Of a stretch of DNA of 64,000 nucleotides, positions 9,918 through 21,171 are shown one piece after another. The notes beneath the pieces are model-generated. The model ran no database searches. It saw nothing but the letters and a program-made list of their open reading frames with translations, and was not told where the DNA came from. The translations under genes were made by a program, and so were the position numbers. Each line of letters starts with the position of its first letter. Position 1 is the stretch's first letter. The stretch comes from Engraulis encrasicolus (Eukaryota; Chordata; Actinopteri; Clupeiformes; Engraulidae): NCBI RefSeq assembly GCF_034702125.1, contig NC_085861.1, positions 46,892,222-46,956,221 on the forward strand, written 5' to 3'.

Positions 9918-11998
9918 TGTCACGGGGGTGACTTTGAGTGAGGACTTTGTAGATTAGAATGGGGAAGTAAACATTGGGAAAACACGATTATGGGGTCAAT
10001 TAAAGTAAACGGCTACAGGTGGGAATAGGAAATGGGTGTGGTAGGTGATTGGTGACTTTGGGTTGTGGGAGTGTTTATATGCGGAGACGCGAAGTTGGAC
10101 GCGAGCGCGGAGGGAGAGGGAGAGCAGCCACGAGAGAAGAGGGGGGGCCTCGGAGGAGAGATGCGGCCGTGCCAGAGGGACAGGTGTAGAGGTGGAGAGA
10201 ACGTTCAACTCCGGTAGCCGGAGAAGAGGACCAGGCCGGAAGAAGACACTGGTGATCACAGACATCATATAGGAAGACTAGATGCGTCGTCCGCGTTCCC
10301 GTCATGCAAGTCGAACGTCCGCGCATGGCGGCCATGTTAAAGCAGCCTTCTGGCTCAACCAGTTGCAGTGAGTTTTGGGTGTTGTATACTCTTCAGATGG
10401 CCATAATTCCCTCAAATTTATATCGATTTTCGAAAGGGTTGTTTTTTTATACAGTATAAAAAATTCCAAACGAAAGTATATGTTGATACTGCATAGTGAT
10501 GAATATTCACAATATTATTATATTATATTACATTATATTATTATGTGCATAGGTCTAAAATCATGTATAATATAGTTCAGTAGGCTTATTCATGTAATTA
10601 AATAGATCCCATAAACAAATGCACAACGTAATATTTTATATTTTCAGTAAAATAACAAATAAACGTTCACTTGTAGTATATGCTTTGGTTTCGACAGCTC
10701 CACCTTGTGTTCAAAATGAGTCGTGACGCTAAAGCCATCCAGATAGAATGAACTTGTTGCGCTGTAGGCCTACATCTCTCTTCCAGTACGTCATCTCTGT
10801 CGTCTTTAATTTGGTGCAATGAATATATCCATGCCGTCAACGTAATGCACAGCAATGGTTAAAATGTGTATTTGCTGTAGGTCTATCTAAATGTTTGGAC
10901 AATAGGCTAAGTGGGATGCATCTCTTGGGCGTTTTACCCCAGTCTACACTTAAGTAAGGAGCCCTACCATTTATAAACACGTGTCAATATTTCAGCGAAG
11001 CAACAGAATACATTTTTAAGTATCCCAACGTTTCAACTCTTCAGTTTACTTCAGGTGTAACGGAGGGTCTGTGGAGAGTTTAGGCTGCTCTAATATGGCC
11101 GACCTGTGCGGACGTGCTTGAAATACGCGATGACGTATCTAGTCTTCATATATGATGTCTGTGATGGTGATCCTATGGATCTGCGTGCAGACGGCTCAGC
11201 AGCTCGACGGAGGGAGCGCGACTGGCATTGTGCCTGGTGTGAAAGTCCGCGACCAGAGCTAGAGTGGAAGTGCTGCTTCGGAGGACGACCGGGGGGTTAG
11301 GACGCTCCCCCCGTCCAAAAGTTAAGTGTCTGCCTGGTACCCCGCACTACGTTAGAAACTCACCTCCTGTCCGTGCGCGCCATCGCCGCATTCTCTCTCT
11401 CTTGCTCTCGCCCCTCCCTCTCTCTCTCTCTCTCTCTCCAAACCCAGCAGTTGTACTTGGACTCACGTTTAATATCGCTGGCCTACCCAGGTGAATCGCA
11501 GCACACATTGTTTGCAGTGAGCTGTGCCGTGTGCGAGTGCTGTGTAACTTCACCCCTAATGTTTAACCTAGACTAGCGATTGCAGTGTTGTAAATCACGT
11601 ATGGAATAAATGCAGCGATTACCTGCGTAGCCTACTTAATTATGGAAGTGAGTGTCATTTGGACTGCCTATGGAAACAAGCCTACTGTCACCAAGCTCTT
11701 CCTGTCTCCCCAGCCTCGCAATGGATGGACACCTGGCCACCGCTCCTCCGCCTCCTTTGGAACTGATGACTGTGGGGGGGAATCTCTAAGGAATGGACAT
11801 GGGACTGGGTTTGGGATTTCGGACTTTTATAGACTTGGGGTGCCCCGGGACTCTTTTAGATTTCTGTTAGTTAATAAATATTATTTTAAAACTCAATCTT
11901 TGTGTATTGGCGTATTTGTGGTGCACAGTGTACTCTCCAGGGTATTTGGTAACAAGGAGAGGTGTCGCTAGAAAATGCGCACTTTCCGACCTGCGACA
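9918..11998 (+). repeat. 3' LTR, interrupted by a DNA transposon
   Basis: It is the same sequence as 8551-9664 with a 909-bp insertion at 10256-11164. It has a longer CT repeat (about 11398-11438) and retains the TTTTAAAACTCAATCTTTG... block after AATAAATATTA that the 5' LTR lacks. It ends CTGCGACA at 11998. Confidence 0.85.
10256..11164. mobile_element. DNA transposon with 6-bp target duplication, nested in the LTR
   Basis: The ends are inverted repeats beginning TCACAGACATCATATA and extending, with mismatches, for about 90 bases (GAAGACTAGAT, CGTC, GGCCAT, CAGCC all conserved). The flanks are a perfect TGGTGA duplication (10250-10255, 11165-11170). The paralogous 5' LTR carries a single TGGTGA at this point, which proves the insertion. 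The interior is non-coding and A/T-rich. A 6-bp duplication is unusual; IS3EU- or Dada-type elements are possible but this is not established. Confidence 0.85.
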
Positions 11999-13012
11999 CT
12001 ACAACACATTTATTTAGGCCAATTGATCTATTAGGCCCTACCTCCAACACCAGGTATCAATCAAGACCTACGCACACCCTTGCAATCTCTATCTCGCATA
12101 ACATTTAAACTTCACAATAAGATAGCCCTGATGTCCTTATAAATGTTTCGATTCAAGTCATCGAACAACAAGCAGTGATGTTCGGGGTGCATAGCTTGTT
12201 TATAGCCTGCGCAAGCATCGCGGGCAGCAGTGCTTGCGCTTTAGAGTGATTCTCTAATTCGCCTACACTTTTAAGTCTGTGGATTTTATTTGGCAATTCC
12301 ACTAACTATTAACTGCATCCAATGATGTTTTGGACATTAGAAAACATTTATCTTTCATATAATACAGAAAGTGTAGACATAGCATTATTTCCCTCAGCAA
12401 GAATGAATATTTAATACTGGTTTTGGGCGTTTTCATGCCGTCCTGTTTTCCAAATGTCAGATTCAGTCTTCATATTAGCATGTAAAGAAACTTGTTTTGC
12501 CCAAGACGATTGCAAATGTTGATTCACAGTAATCATCACAATATGAAAAAACTGTCAGAAAGACCACTGTCCTTTCCATTATACATGAAATTTGCCATTT
12601 TGTGTGTGTCCACGAAAACTGTGTTAACCGTGTCACGGTCTGAAACCTCCTCCATAAATCAGTATGGTTTGGTCTTAGGCCATACGAATAACATCACGTG
12701 ATGTCATAACCTCTTTGGCAGGATACAGGAAGACTTTTTGGTAAATTTTGAGCTCCATCCTTCCATAATTTAATCCATTCTTTTTCATGTTCTCATACCG
12801 GGAAAATTGCCTGTCAACTGTGTTATCAACATATTCATAAGAATCTGAATTAGAAATCACATGTAGAAAAACACAGATAAAGCATACAGATACATGAATT
12901 GATTAAGGTGTTGTGGTGGAACTTCTGAGGTCCTCAGTTAGCACAACACCATAAAGATGGCTGAAATGTCAACGGTGTTACCGTCAATGGTGTTACAATT
13001 AAGTATGACAGT
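11999..13012. other. No gene recognised
   Basis: Non-coding, A/T-rich. Phrases such as GTGTTAACCGTGTCACGG (12622), TGTCAACTGTGTTATCAAC (12813) and GTCAACGGTGTTACCGTCA (12968) recur in and beyond this stretch (see findings). Confidence 0.5.
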
Positions 13013-13204
13013 CAGGGTAACCAGATGAGGCTGATGATTTCCAGCCCAAAAAATGATTAAAATCCGCCCTAAAAACCCGCCCAATTCTATTGATTTATAT
13101 GGCATTGGGAAGGTTTTTCTGATACTGTAGATGCCATTTTTACCCGCACACGGACATCCCAAGTAGCCCAATTGGGCGGGAAACAGCCCAATCTGGCAAC
13201 ACTG
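13013..13204. mobile_element. Small hAT-type element (192 bp)
   Basis: The left end is CAGGGTAACCAGATG and the right end reversed is CAGTGTTGCCAGATTGG. It is flanked by a perfect 8-bp duplication ATGACAGT (13005-13012 and 13205-13212). CAG termini plus 8-bp duplications are the hAT signature. No coding capacity, so it is a MITE moved in trans. Confidence 0.8.
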
Positions 13205-13212
13205 ATGACAGT

Positions 13213-15013
13213 TGAGGAGGAGTATGTTTTTGCCAATTTATATCCACATTGACAGACAAACAAACAAAATAATTTGTGTTCTAGGGAGATGGGTTTGTCT
13301 GCTCTGTTTTTTCTCCTAAAAAAGTGCCGACTTGTTCCCCTGCACTGTTGACCGTAACACAGTTGAGTAACACGGTTGACTGTTTTGAAAGTGTTTTTGC
13401 GCTATTGATCCCTTATGTGTTGGAAAAATCCTATGAACATACACAAGGGATTATCTCTGGAGAAGGAAGTCTTGTGTAAGGAGGGTGACTATATTCAAAT
13501 CAGACGTTACAGGGATTTATGATGAAAAATGTGTCAGTCTGTATCATAGTGACTCATAAAATCCTACTTATGAAGCTCAACAATCACATTTTCTATATCA
13601 GTTGCACAGATTAATGACAACATTACTGCTAAGGGACATAAGCACTTTCAAACATATATTGTTTCAACTCTGTAGTATTTTTATATATGTTTGAAATGAC
13701 ATAGTATTTGTCCATAACACTGTTGACAAAATAATTAAGCAAATGTTCGCTTTCATTAGAGTATTTATCAAATGATTTAAGATTAAGCTTGGCAATTTGT
13801 TTGTTTGGAAACTTAAATATATACACTATGTAAACATCTAGGTCATTTAGTTGAAAAAAAATACTGATAATTGACATTTTGCTTTTGCCAAAAGCGTAGG
13901 GGAATCGTAGAATCACTCTTTAGTTTCTTCATTTTTTCACAATAGCCCTGAAGTATTCCTCATCTCGCGCCTTGACCAATTATTAGACATAGTCGGTTGT
14001 CTCTTTGCAAGACTGTCTTGAACAGACATGAATATAAATTATTTTCCTTGCGAACCATTCACCATAGGCAACCGCTCAGTAGAGCTCTTTTGATGAATGC
14101 AAGACCAACAGTTCTCTGCTAATAACCTATCAATGGTTTGGGGATGAAGTAACCACTCGCCTATTTTCGATTGCATGCTGGATGACAAAAAACATGTAGG
14201 CTATAAACGTGGCTTTTTTGTATTGATTGTAAAACTCAACCGATGGTGGTCAATGCAAAGAATGTTACCGATAGGCTACCCTTTCTAGACTGAGAAGCGC
14301 GAGCTTCCCATGCATTTTAAGTGCGTTGAGTTGAGGTGCATATCAGCCCTGCATATCAGGCCATTGCCTATGGAAACATCATTGGTTGGGGCAAACTAAA
14401 AGCAGAGCGTTAAACGTTAAACCCGCAATGGGGAAAATGTGCGTTACTCGCAAGGCTGGAATATTTAGACAGCTTATTTACACAGCTTATGAGGTTACTA
14501 CCTAGGCTACCAAGGCTACCTCAAAAATACCAAAACGACCACTGAAAATAATATGAAAACACCAGAGGACTGGAATGTGGCAGTGTCCTTTACTTTCAAG
14601 CGTGGTGTAGGCCTAACACATTACAAATCGCACAAACAAAAATCGCACCTTTCACTTCATGCCGCAACAAAATCGCAACAACACAGTAAGAAACTCTGCA
14701 ACTTTTATCGTGATTTTCTGGAAATCCTCGTGCACCATCTGGCAATTCATACCGGGATTTTTTGAGAAAATGCCCACGATTTCCTGGTGGGACTGTTCAT
14801 ATTCACACAGTTTTAGTCAATTTTTTAACAGGGGTGGGTGGGTTCTCCATTGACTTGCATTGCCTGAAGGTACCTACACTACCTACGGAAGTTGGGAAGC
14901 TCCACCTGCCATTTCCCAGTGCTGTCGCAAATTGTGTCCTCTCTAGTGTTATTTTCTACCTCTATGACAAGAACACTCATTGAGATTCAGAAATACATAA
15001 TGCACCAACATGC
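13213..15013. other. No gene recognised
   Basis: Non-coding. It includes GTAACACAGTTGAGTAACACGG words near 13352-13375 and, at about 14620-14735, an inverted relative of the repeat at 7645. Confidence 0.5.
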
Positions 15014-15050
15014 ACCCCCCCCCCCCCAACATACACACACACACACACAC
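15014..15050. repeat. C-run and CA microsatellite
   Basis: A poly-C tract of about 14 bases is followed by (AC)n. Confidence 0.9.
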
Positions 15051-18000
15051 CCATCATGCATGTTCTGCATAGTTAGAAGACTCACTCTTTTGTCCCTCAC
15101 AGACAGCAACACGTTTGCATTAATATCCTAGCGTTGTTCACAATTTCAAGTGGACACACAAAAGAATTAGGAGAAATCCATGGCATAACATTATGATGAG
15201 GTTATTTCACAAATTGCAAGAGGGCAGTGGGTCAATGACTGTGTAGTACTGATACCACAAAATATATTGCTAGCAGCGAGAGTCTGCATGCAATCACTGT
15301 AACACTGATGTAACTGTAACCGAGTGGAGGTGCACTGATCAAACCATTTGATTAGATATATTGAAGAGTGACTACGCCAGTCTCATTATAAGGCGAGACA
15401 ACCTTGGAATTATAATCACACACGCTTTCCCCGACAGGTTCGGAATGAGCTTGAGGACACAGTTGTTGCAATACATTCATTTATTTTATTCTTCTCTTTT
15501 GTTATCTGGTACTTCAATATGTAAAACTTATGTTGGGACAGACAGGTGTGGATACACCTCACAGTTCCGTTGGCATACAGACAATAATCATTGATCAAGC
15601 TGAGAAGCAAGGTGCAAGCCAGGTACGGCTGAGGGACAATTGTACTGGGTGGCAGATGAACTAGTTATACTATTGGAGAAACCCTCTATATTGTGAAAGC
15701 ACGGTTCGACACAGCAAACAAAATAACAAAAATGTGGAAAACCAACCAAAATAAATCAAAACAAATCAATAAGTATCATCACTGCACACCATGGTTAGTA
15801 CAGGGTGTTCACAACACAGAGGTGCCTCAATTATGCTACGCAAATTACAATGCTGTCTCAGACAATTGAACCATGCCAGATGGGCCTACAACTCCAGATC
15901 ACAGTATCTCAAGATAGGCCAATGCTTCAGTCGCTCAACACAACCCTCAACCTTAACAGAGCTCGAAAGACAGAAAAAAACCAAACAAATAAAAACCCCA
16001 GAAAAGACGGTGGTGTCCCCCCCCACCCTCAATGGCATGCCCAGCACGCTGCTAAACGTGCTTTAGACCTCCAAGGGTTACAGGGGCAGCAATAAGGGAA
16101 TACGGAATAAGAATAAGGGACACGATACCATACACTTATTATTAAAACCATTACATGACATCTTACCTCCAAGGGCATGGCAAGGCAGGTCAGGGGTCAA
16201 GCACATCCCCACGTTGAAGCCAGACACAGGAAGAGGCTAAGAAAAAGTAGCACCCATTAGCATTGTAGGCATAAGCCATTTAAAGTTCAAATGTTCAGTG
16301 CAAGCAGTCATAGAGAGCCTACCTTCACTTATCAGGTCCAGAGGGTCCACACGCAAGCCACAGCAGCCACGCAAAATATCGGCCAGATGGCTCCAGCAAG
16401 CCCAGGTGAGTCAGGGCCTGGCGTCTCGCAGGTGCAACTGCTTAATGAAATGTATACACTAGAAAGGGATGTGCCTTCCTCACTCAGGTTTCCACTGGGT
16501 CCTAGTGCCCGCCCTGTCAACCCACAGGTAAGTCATGCAAAATGAATGGAAACCTCTGCACCCATTACCTCCGTCCAAATAGGACCACAGGTCTCACTGG
16601 TTACATAACACTTGTGGCGGAATGCACTTCCACCATGTCTCCAATATCTGAGTTTCCATTGACCAGAAGCACTGCACACACAAACACGCACCTGCAGCTA
16701 CACTGATTGAGGGGGTGTGGCCATAAGCTGGCACCAGTTTTAAGATGCCAGTTTGGCAGTGTTAGCGTGAAGGAGCCCTGAGAAACTAGCCTGATAAACC
16801 AGCCTAAATGTATTAGATGCCTTAATTTAGTCTGGCTCCGATGAATGGATAAAACGGAACATTGTTGATGAGCACAACCCGTTGTCTTTCAAACCATGTC
16901 TGTGCTAATAGGCCAACGCTCTGACCAATCAGCGCAACTGATTGTGACGTAGTAAGCGCGACAGAAATCTGTGGTGGAGGGAGGGGACTGTAAACAAGGG
17001 AAGTAGTGAAGCTGTGAGCAGGACAGTGGATAACTTTAACGTTTTGAGATGGAGTCGGACTTTATGTCGCTTTTGCCAAAAAGACATGCGAGTTGCCGGT
17101 GTACTACAACACTATACAAAACTGTTCCAAAGTTCAACTTCAGCTTTGTCGGTTTCAGCGAACGTCTCGCATGCATCGAGGAAGCCCACGGTGTTAAACA
17201 TACTTGAAAGAGATCTTCCTGTATTTATAGGCCGTCAGGTCACCTCAATTTTCGTTCATTCTCGCTCCACAGCATCCGAACACGATGCCCATAAGATGAT
17301 GAACTGACCAAAGCTATTGTAGCGCGAGTCTGGGGGGTTACTTAAGTTGTGTACGCATGTTCTATGATTCTGTTCTATGGTTTGGTGGGTGCGAGGCACT
17401 GTTGGGGTTCGAATAAGGGGAGCGGGGAGTTCTCTCTGACAGATCTACGTAGCAGCTGTGCTACAGTTGGGTTACTGGTAAGCAGTGTACTTGTTCATTA
17501 TTTTTATGTGGCGTGGCTGTGGCCAACTGTCTCCATTAAACGGACACTTCTGTCTACATCCTGTGTGTTCCCTGGCTACCAAACGCTACACTATGTTTCA
17601 CTTCAGAGAGGTTCGGATCGTGAAAACATCCAAGGGTATAGACGTTTACAGAAGAATATTTTCCTTAGCTGAATGAGGAGACACGATACACCACGTGACC
17701 GCGCTCAACCAATCACGTTGCCGATTTGGACAGCTATCAGTCCTCTTGCGTTCCACAAATTGTACTAAAATAAGGTTTTTAAAATATATATCTCTCTAAG
17801 GAAGACAGATTGATTCTTAACAGTTAAGAATGACCGTGATTAATTTCTATCTTGAAGAACAATAATGCATGAGGGTGCCAAAGGCAAAGACATTAGCCCA
17901 AATAGAAATAGGCCTACAATATCAATAATATCCAAGATCAATAATGATCGTTCATATAGGCTATACAAAGTGGTCCAACTGTTAAACTGTGCTTCAAAAG

Positions 18001-18208
18001 GCAATGCAAGTTACCTTTCATGATATATACATTTTTTTTTTTAAAAAATAAATGGAAACAATTCCAATTTTCAGTGATATTCATTCATGCATTTAAAGTG
18101 GGATAAATGGATCCTAACATTATCAAACACAAGCAGGTAATTGGAGTGCTTCTGGGTCTTCACCTTTTTTCCTTGGTGCTCATCAGTGTAGGGGCTGTCA
18201 AACTTGGT
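15051..18208. other. No gene recognised
   Basis: Several open frames of 60-107 codons occur, but none resembles a family I know. Two good splice donors (CCCAGGTGAGT near 16403 and CCACAGGTAAGT near 16523) stand at the ends of a mildly open stretch. Without a partner exon they are not called. The region 16790-17700 has CCAAT-like words and may be an old transposon. Confidence 0.4.
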
Positions 18209-18295
18209 CCAGGAAGACAGATGCTGAGGCATTGTAGCCAAATAAAAAAGGGAAAAAAAATGCAACCTTGAGTGCCTCGGCATCCGTCTTCCTGG
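18209..18295. repeat. Short hairpin with 23-base arms
   Basis: CCAGGAAGACAGATGCTGAGGCA (18209-18231) pairs with 18273-18295 with two mismatches around a loop of about 41 bases. Function unknown. Confidence 0.75.
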
Positions 18296-18778
18296 ATTCC
18301 TAACAGTGCTTCATTTATAACAAAACAATAATGCAAGTGGTGGTAGATCCCTTTTTAATCAATAATGGAAGCAATTATAATTATCAATATAATGAACATG
18401 CAGTTATTCATGTGGTAATTTATCCATTACTAGATACACAACACATACAAAGTCATAAGTATATGCTTCAATAGACTGGCCTAAATGCATGGTTGTACCT
18501 AAACAGGAGGACTAGGGCATCGGTCTACAACCCTTGTATTGGTGGTACGGAAGATGGAGGCAAGGCAAACAATTACAGACTGCACTTTTAATGTATGCCA
18601 TGGAAATGTTGACAAAATGATCCACTGTTGGCTCCTTAGTGGCACCTAGAATCCAGCTGACTAAATTATTAAGTACAAGAGGAACAGCTGTTTGTGCTTT
18701 ACTGAACGTCTGTAGTCTTCTGCAGTGGGAGGCCATGGGAACAACGTTGTCCTTTTTCAGTGTTACTATCTGTCTGGC

Positions 18779-19642
18779 TCATTTTGCTGGACTGTCACAA
18801 TCTGTTTCCACACCTAAGGGTAACATGTCGAAGACCATATCTGTTGACAAAGTCTGAGCAGCAAACAACAATTCAGGCACAGTATTACAAGTGGTGGGGG
18901 TGAATAACACAAGATGCCGGCGGTCATGTCGGAGTCTCCTCTTCAATGTATCCTGTCAATAACAACAAATCAAACAGAAAAATTCATGAGTCATGAATAC
19001 CGGCAAAGGGGGGCTTGATATTGTAGTTTGTTAACATGGTGGGCAGTGTGGCATAATGATTAGTGAGGTGGTCTTAAGATCAGACTAGGGTTGCTGACTC
19101 AAATCTCTGACCACTGCATACACCTCCATCCATGCCTAAAGTGCCCTTGAGCAAGGCACCTATCCCAACATTGCTTTAAGGAAGGTAAACTATACTCTTT
19201 AAATTACTGTAAGCATTACTGTAGCATCACACTGCCATAAGACTTCTGCCTTCCTACTACAAAATAATACAGGTGGCAAGATGAATGGTCACACACATGT
19301 ATGAAATTTGCCTTTATTTCGACAAATAATAAATTGCCTTGCAAACACCTGTAGCTTGAAACAGACAACAACTCCACTTGACTGAACCAGGCCAATATGT
19401 ATTCCTCAATTTGTCTCATTACTTAGAAAATAATATATTATAAAGTACATGTGTGTTGGGCACACCCTTGTATGTGTATTTGTGTGAAGTTAAGATATGA
19501 CTTACTGTTGATTCTCTGCTCTGGCAGGATCCCTCAAAACCTGGTATTCCGTGGGTAGCAACTTTTGGGTAACTGCACCTCGAGATCCACACAGTCAATG
19601 TCCTTGATATGAAGGTCCTGTGTAGGTCCTTTACTTCAGGAG
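18779..19642 (-). other. Two candidate exons of an unidentified minus-strand gene or pseudogene
   Basis: Exon A is 19642-19506. The acceptor is a long pyrimidine tract ending TTTTGTGCAAG, the donor is ACA|GTAAGT, and the frame containing PEVKDLHRTF is open throughout. Exon B is 18952-18779, with acceptor TTATTGACAG and a 57-codon frame containing DTLKRRLRHDRRHLVLFTP and VFDMLPLGVETDCD, ending at TGA (18779-18781). The open frames of A and B join in phase across the intron. They lie downstream of the RecQ-like exons on the same strand and could be its 3' part, but no RecQ motif is visible in them. In exon A another frame contains DIDCVDLEVQLPKSCYPR, so the true frame is uncertain. I recognise no family. 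Confidence 0.35.
19037..19215 (+). mobile_element. Old tRNA-derived SINE
   Basis: It has the same layout as the SINE at 5089: an A-box-like TGGCATAATGATTAG head, a degenerate B box (CTGACTCAAATCT), then GCCCTTGAGCAAGGCACCTA and a shortened tail. More diverged than the first copy. Confidence 0.75.
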
Positions 19643-19961
19643 CTTGCACAAAAGAAAAAAAAAAGAATGTAGCTGGCAGACAAACAGTAGCCTATATTTT
19701 CGCTGGTGAACTGGTACAGTTGCATATTGTTAAGATCAAGCACACAGACATGATCCTCATTAACATTCACACTACCTATTACAATCAGTGTGTTAACTTG
19801 TGACAACAGATTGTAGGCCTAATAGACTGCTGGATATTGTTAACACAGACCCCCCTCAATAACTCAGATGGGGTGGGGAACAGTCCTTAACTCAAACACA
19901 ACATTTGGCTATGATAAAGTACAACCAAGACATCTTTCCACAGATGATAGAACTAGCTTAC

Positions 19962-21171
19962 CTGTCTGTGTGTCTTTGATGAAACCTTTTTGTCTGTCAG
20001 ATGTGTTCTCCTAGCTTGCCAAAACAATACCTGAAGGCCTTCCCTTTGTCACGTTTCCCCCTGTGGAAAATCAGTACGTTATTCTTCAATCACAAAGCAA
20101 TTAAGTCCATATAAACTAGCTTCTTAGTGTTATTTCCACATCAACGGAACAATTAATTCAACATAATTGAGCAAGTGCGTTGTGAGAGATCATCGTGGGG
20201 CTCGATTGACTGGGGATGGTTTCTCGGAATGCTCACCGCACTGAAGTGTTTGAGAATACAATCACGCACAAGAATGAGTCTCAGAAGTGTTTTCGTTGGT
20301 TTACTCGGTGTATTAACTGTCTGAATACACGGTATCAGTGTGATTCTAGTGTAGATCACTCCACCGGTATGGCACTATTAGCTCCATAACATCGATGTTA
20401 TTTTAGTGCGACGCCATGCTGGCCTCGTCGAAGTGCAGTACTAATTTCCAAAGTGTAAAATTTAACCTCTAGCCGCCGTGCACAGCCGTTTATCTGTCAT
20501 CCCCAGTCAATCAGCCCCACATTCATCTCGCACAACGTCCATGTAAACTTCAATCTAACGACCACAGACTTTGTTTAGATAGTCAACATTAAAGACTGTA
20601 AACTGAGATTAAAAAGGGAGACGTCCGGGGCGACAGTCCATCTGTTACAATGGCAACAGGGTGAAGCGTTTACCAAATCATTACCGTCATCTTTTAGGAA
20701 TATACTTTACACACACCCTGACGTTGTTAAGAGCATGCCACTTACCATTATATGAGGTGAACCTCGTCCACTCCGAGGACCTTGTCTTGGAAGACAACAC
20801 GTCGCGTTCAGCAAAAGCCATGCCTCCTGACTGCTCCGAAGACCAACTGGCACTGACGACACATTTTTATGTTTGCTGGGTTATCGACGCCCAGTTGCAT
20901 GGCAGTGAGTCCAAAATTGCTCGCCTCCTTCGCCTGGTCTACCATTAGGGCTAACAAGGGCGAGACGACTACCGGTACTACCATCGGGTTTTCAAAGAGC
21001 CCCATCACTTTTGCCATAGCCTGTCGGTAACACGGCGAAAACGTCCTTCTTAAAAATGAATGAACGTAGAGCCTCCTCTTGCTCACGTTTCAACGAAAAC
21101 CCCAAGTCTAATTCTTCCAAAACTGATGCCAATGCAGAATCAAACGAGCGCTGTTCCATTGCCGCCGCCAT
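19962..21171 (-). pseudogene. RecQ-like DNA helicase pseudogene, 5' exons with intron retained
   Basis: Exon 1 (21171-20746) starts at ATG 21171 with MAAAMEQ, then EREQEEALRSF-like text and VFAVLPTGYGKS, the Walker A / motif I of RecQ-type helicases. About 12 codons after GKS are missing, with a frameshift. The text resumes at MGL and VVVSPLLALMVDQ (motif Ia region), MQLGV and QCQLVFG. After another frameshift come VFQDKV and VDEVHL, the DEAH-box motif II. Exon 1 ends at a GTAAGT donor. Exon 2 (20060-19962) has acceptor TTTTCCACAG, continues in phase with GKRDKGKAFRYCFGKLGE, then a stop, and ends CAG|GTAAGC. The intact intron argues against a processed copy. I match this to a multicopy teleost RecQ-like family known to me. 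At least two frameshifts and two stops make it non-functional. CCAAT (21292-21296, minus) and a GC box (about 21253-21261) sit upstream. Confidence 0.7.
20061..20745 (-). other. Intron of the RecQ-like pseudogene
   Basis: It is bounded by GTAAGT (20745 downward) and ...TTTTCCACAG (ending 20061). The split codon TG|G reads through as the tryptophan after the motif II region. No repeat recognised inside. Confidence 0.6.

Larger units (their letters stand above)
8551..11998 (+). mobile_element. Non-autonomous LTR retrotransposon, nearly complete
   Basis: Two long direct repeats, both TGTCACGGGGGTGAC...CTGCGACA, flank 253 bp of internal sequence. A tRNA-Ser-like primer binding site stands two bases after the 5' LTR and a GGGGAGGG polypurine tract immediately precedes the 3' LTR. 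No gag or pol frame fits in 253 bp, so it must have been copied by enzymes from another element, like TRIM/LARD elements. The two LTRs are very similar by eye apart from a CT-repeat difference, an about 41-base deletion in the 5' LTR and the 909-bp DNA transposon in the 3' LTR. Insertion therefore looks fairly recent. Flanking bases (actgg on the left, ctaca on the right) give no clear target duplication, which is unexplained. Confidence 0.85.

Noticed and set aside
8546..12003. Target-site duplication for the non-autonomous retrotransposon
   Set aside because: The flanks actgg and ctaca do not match; no duplication is claimed.
16291..16545. Frame ending near two good splice donors
   Set aside because: No acceptor-paired neighbouring exon and low-complexity residues, so evidence is insufficient for an exon call.
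17014..17307. 97-codon frame containing RFCQKDMRVAGVLQHY
   Set aside because: It looks mildly protein-like but has no recognised family, no splice partner and a repeat-like setting.
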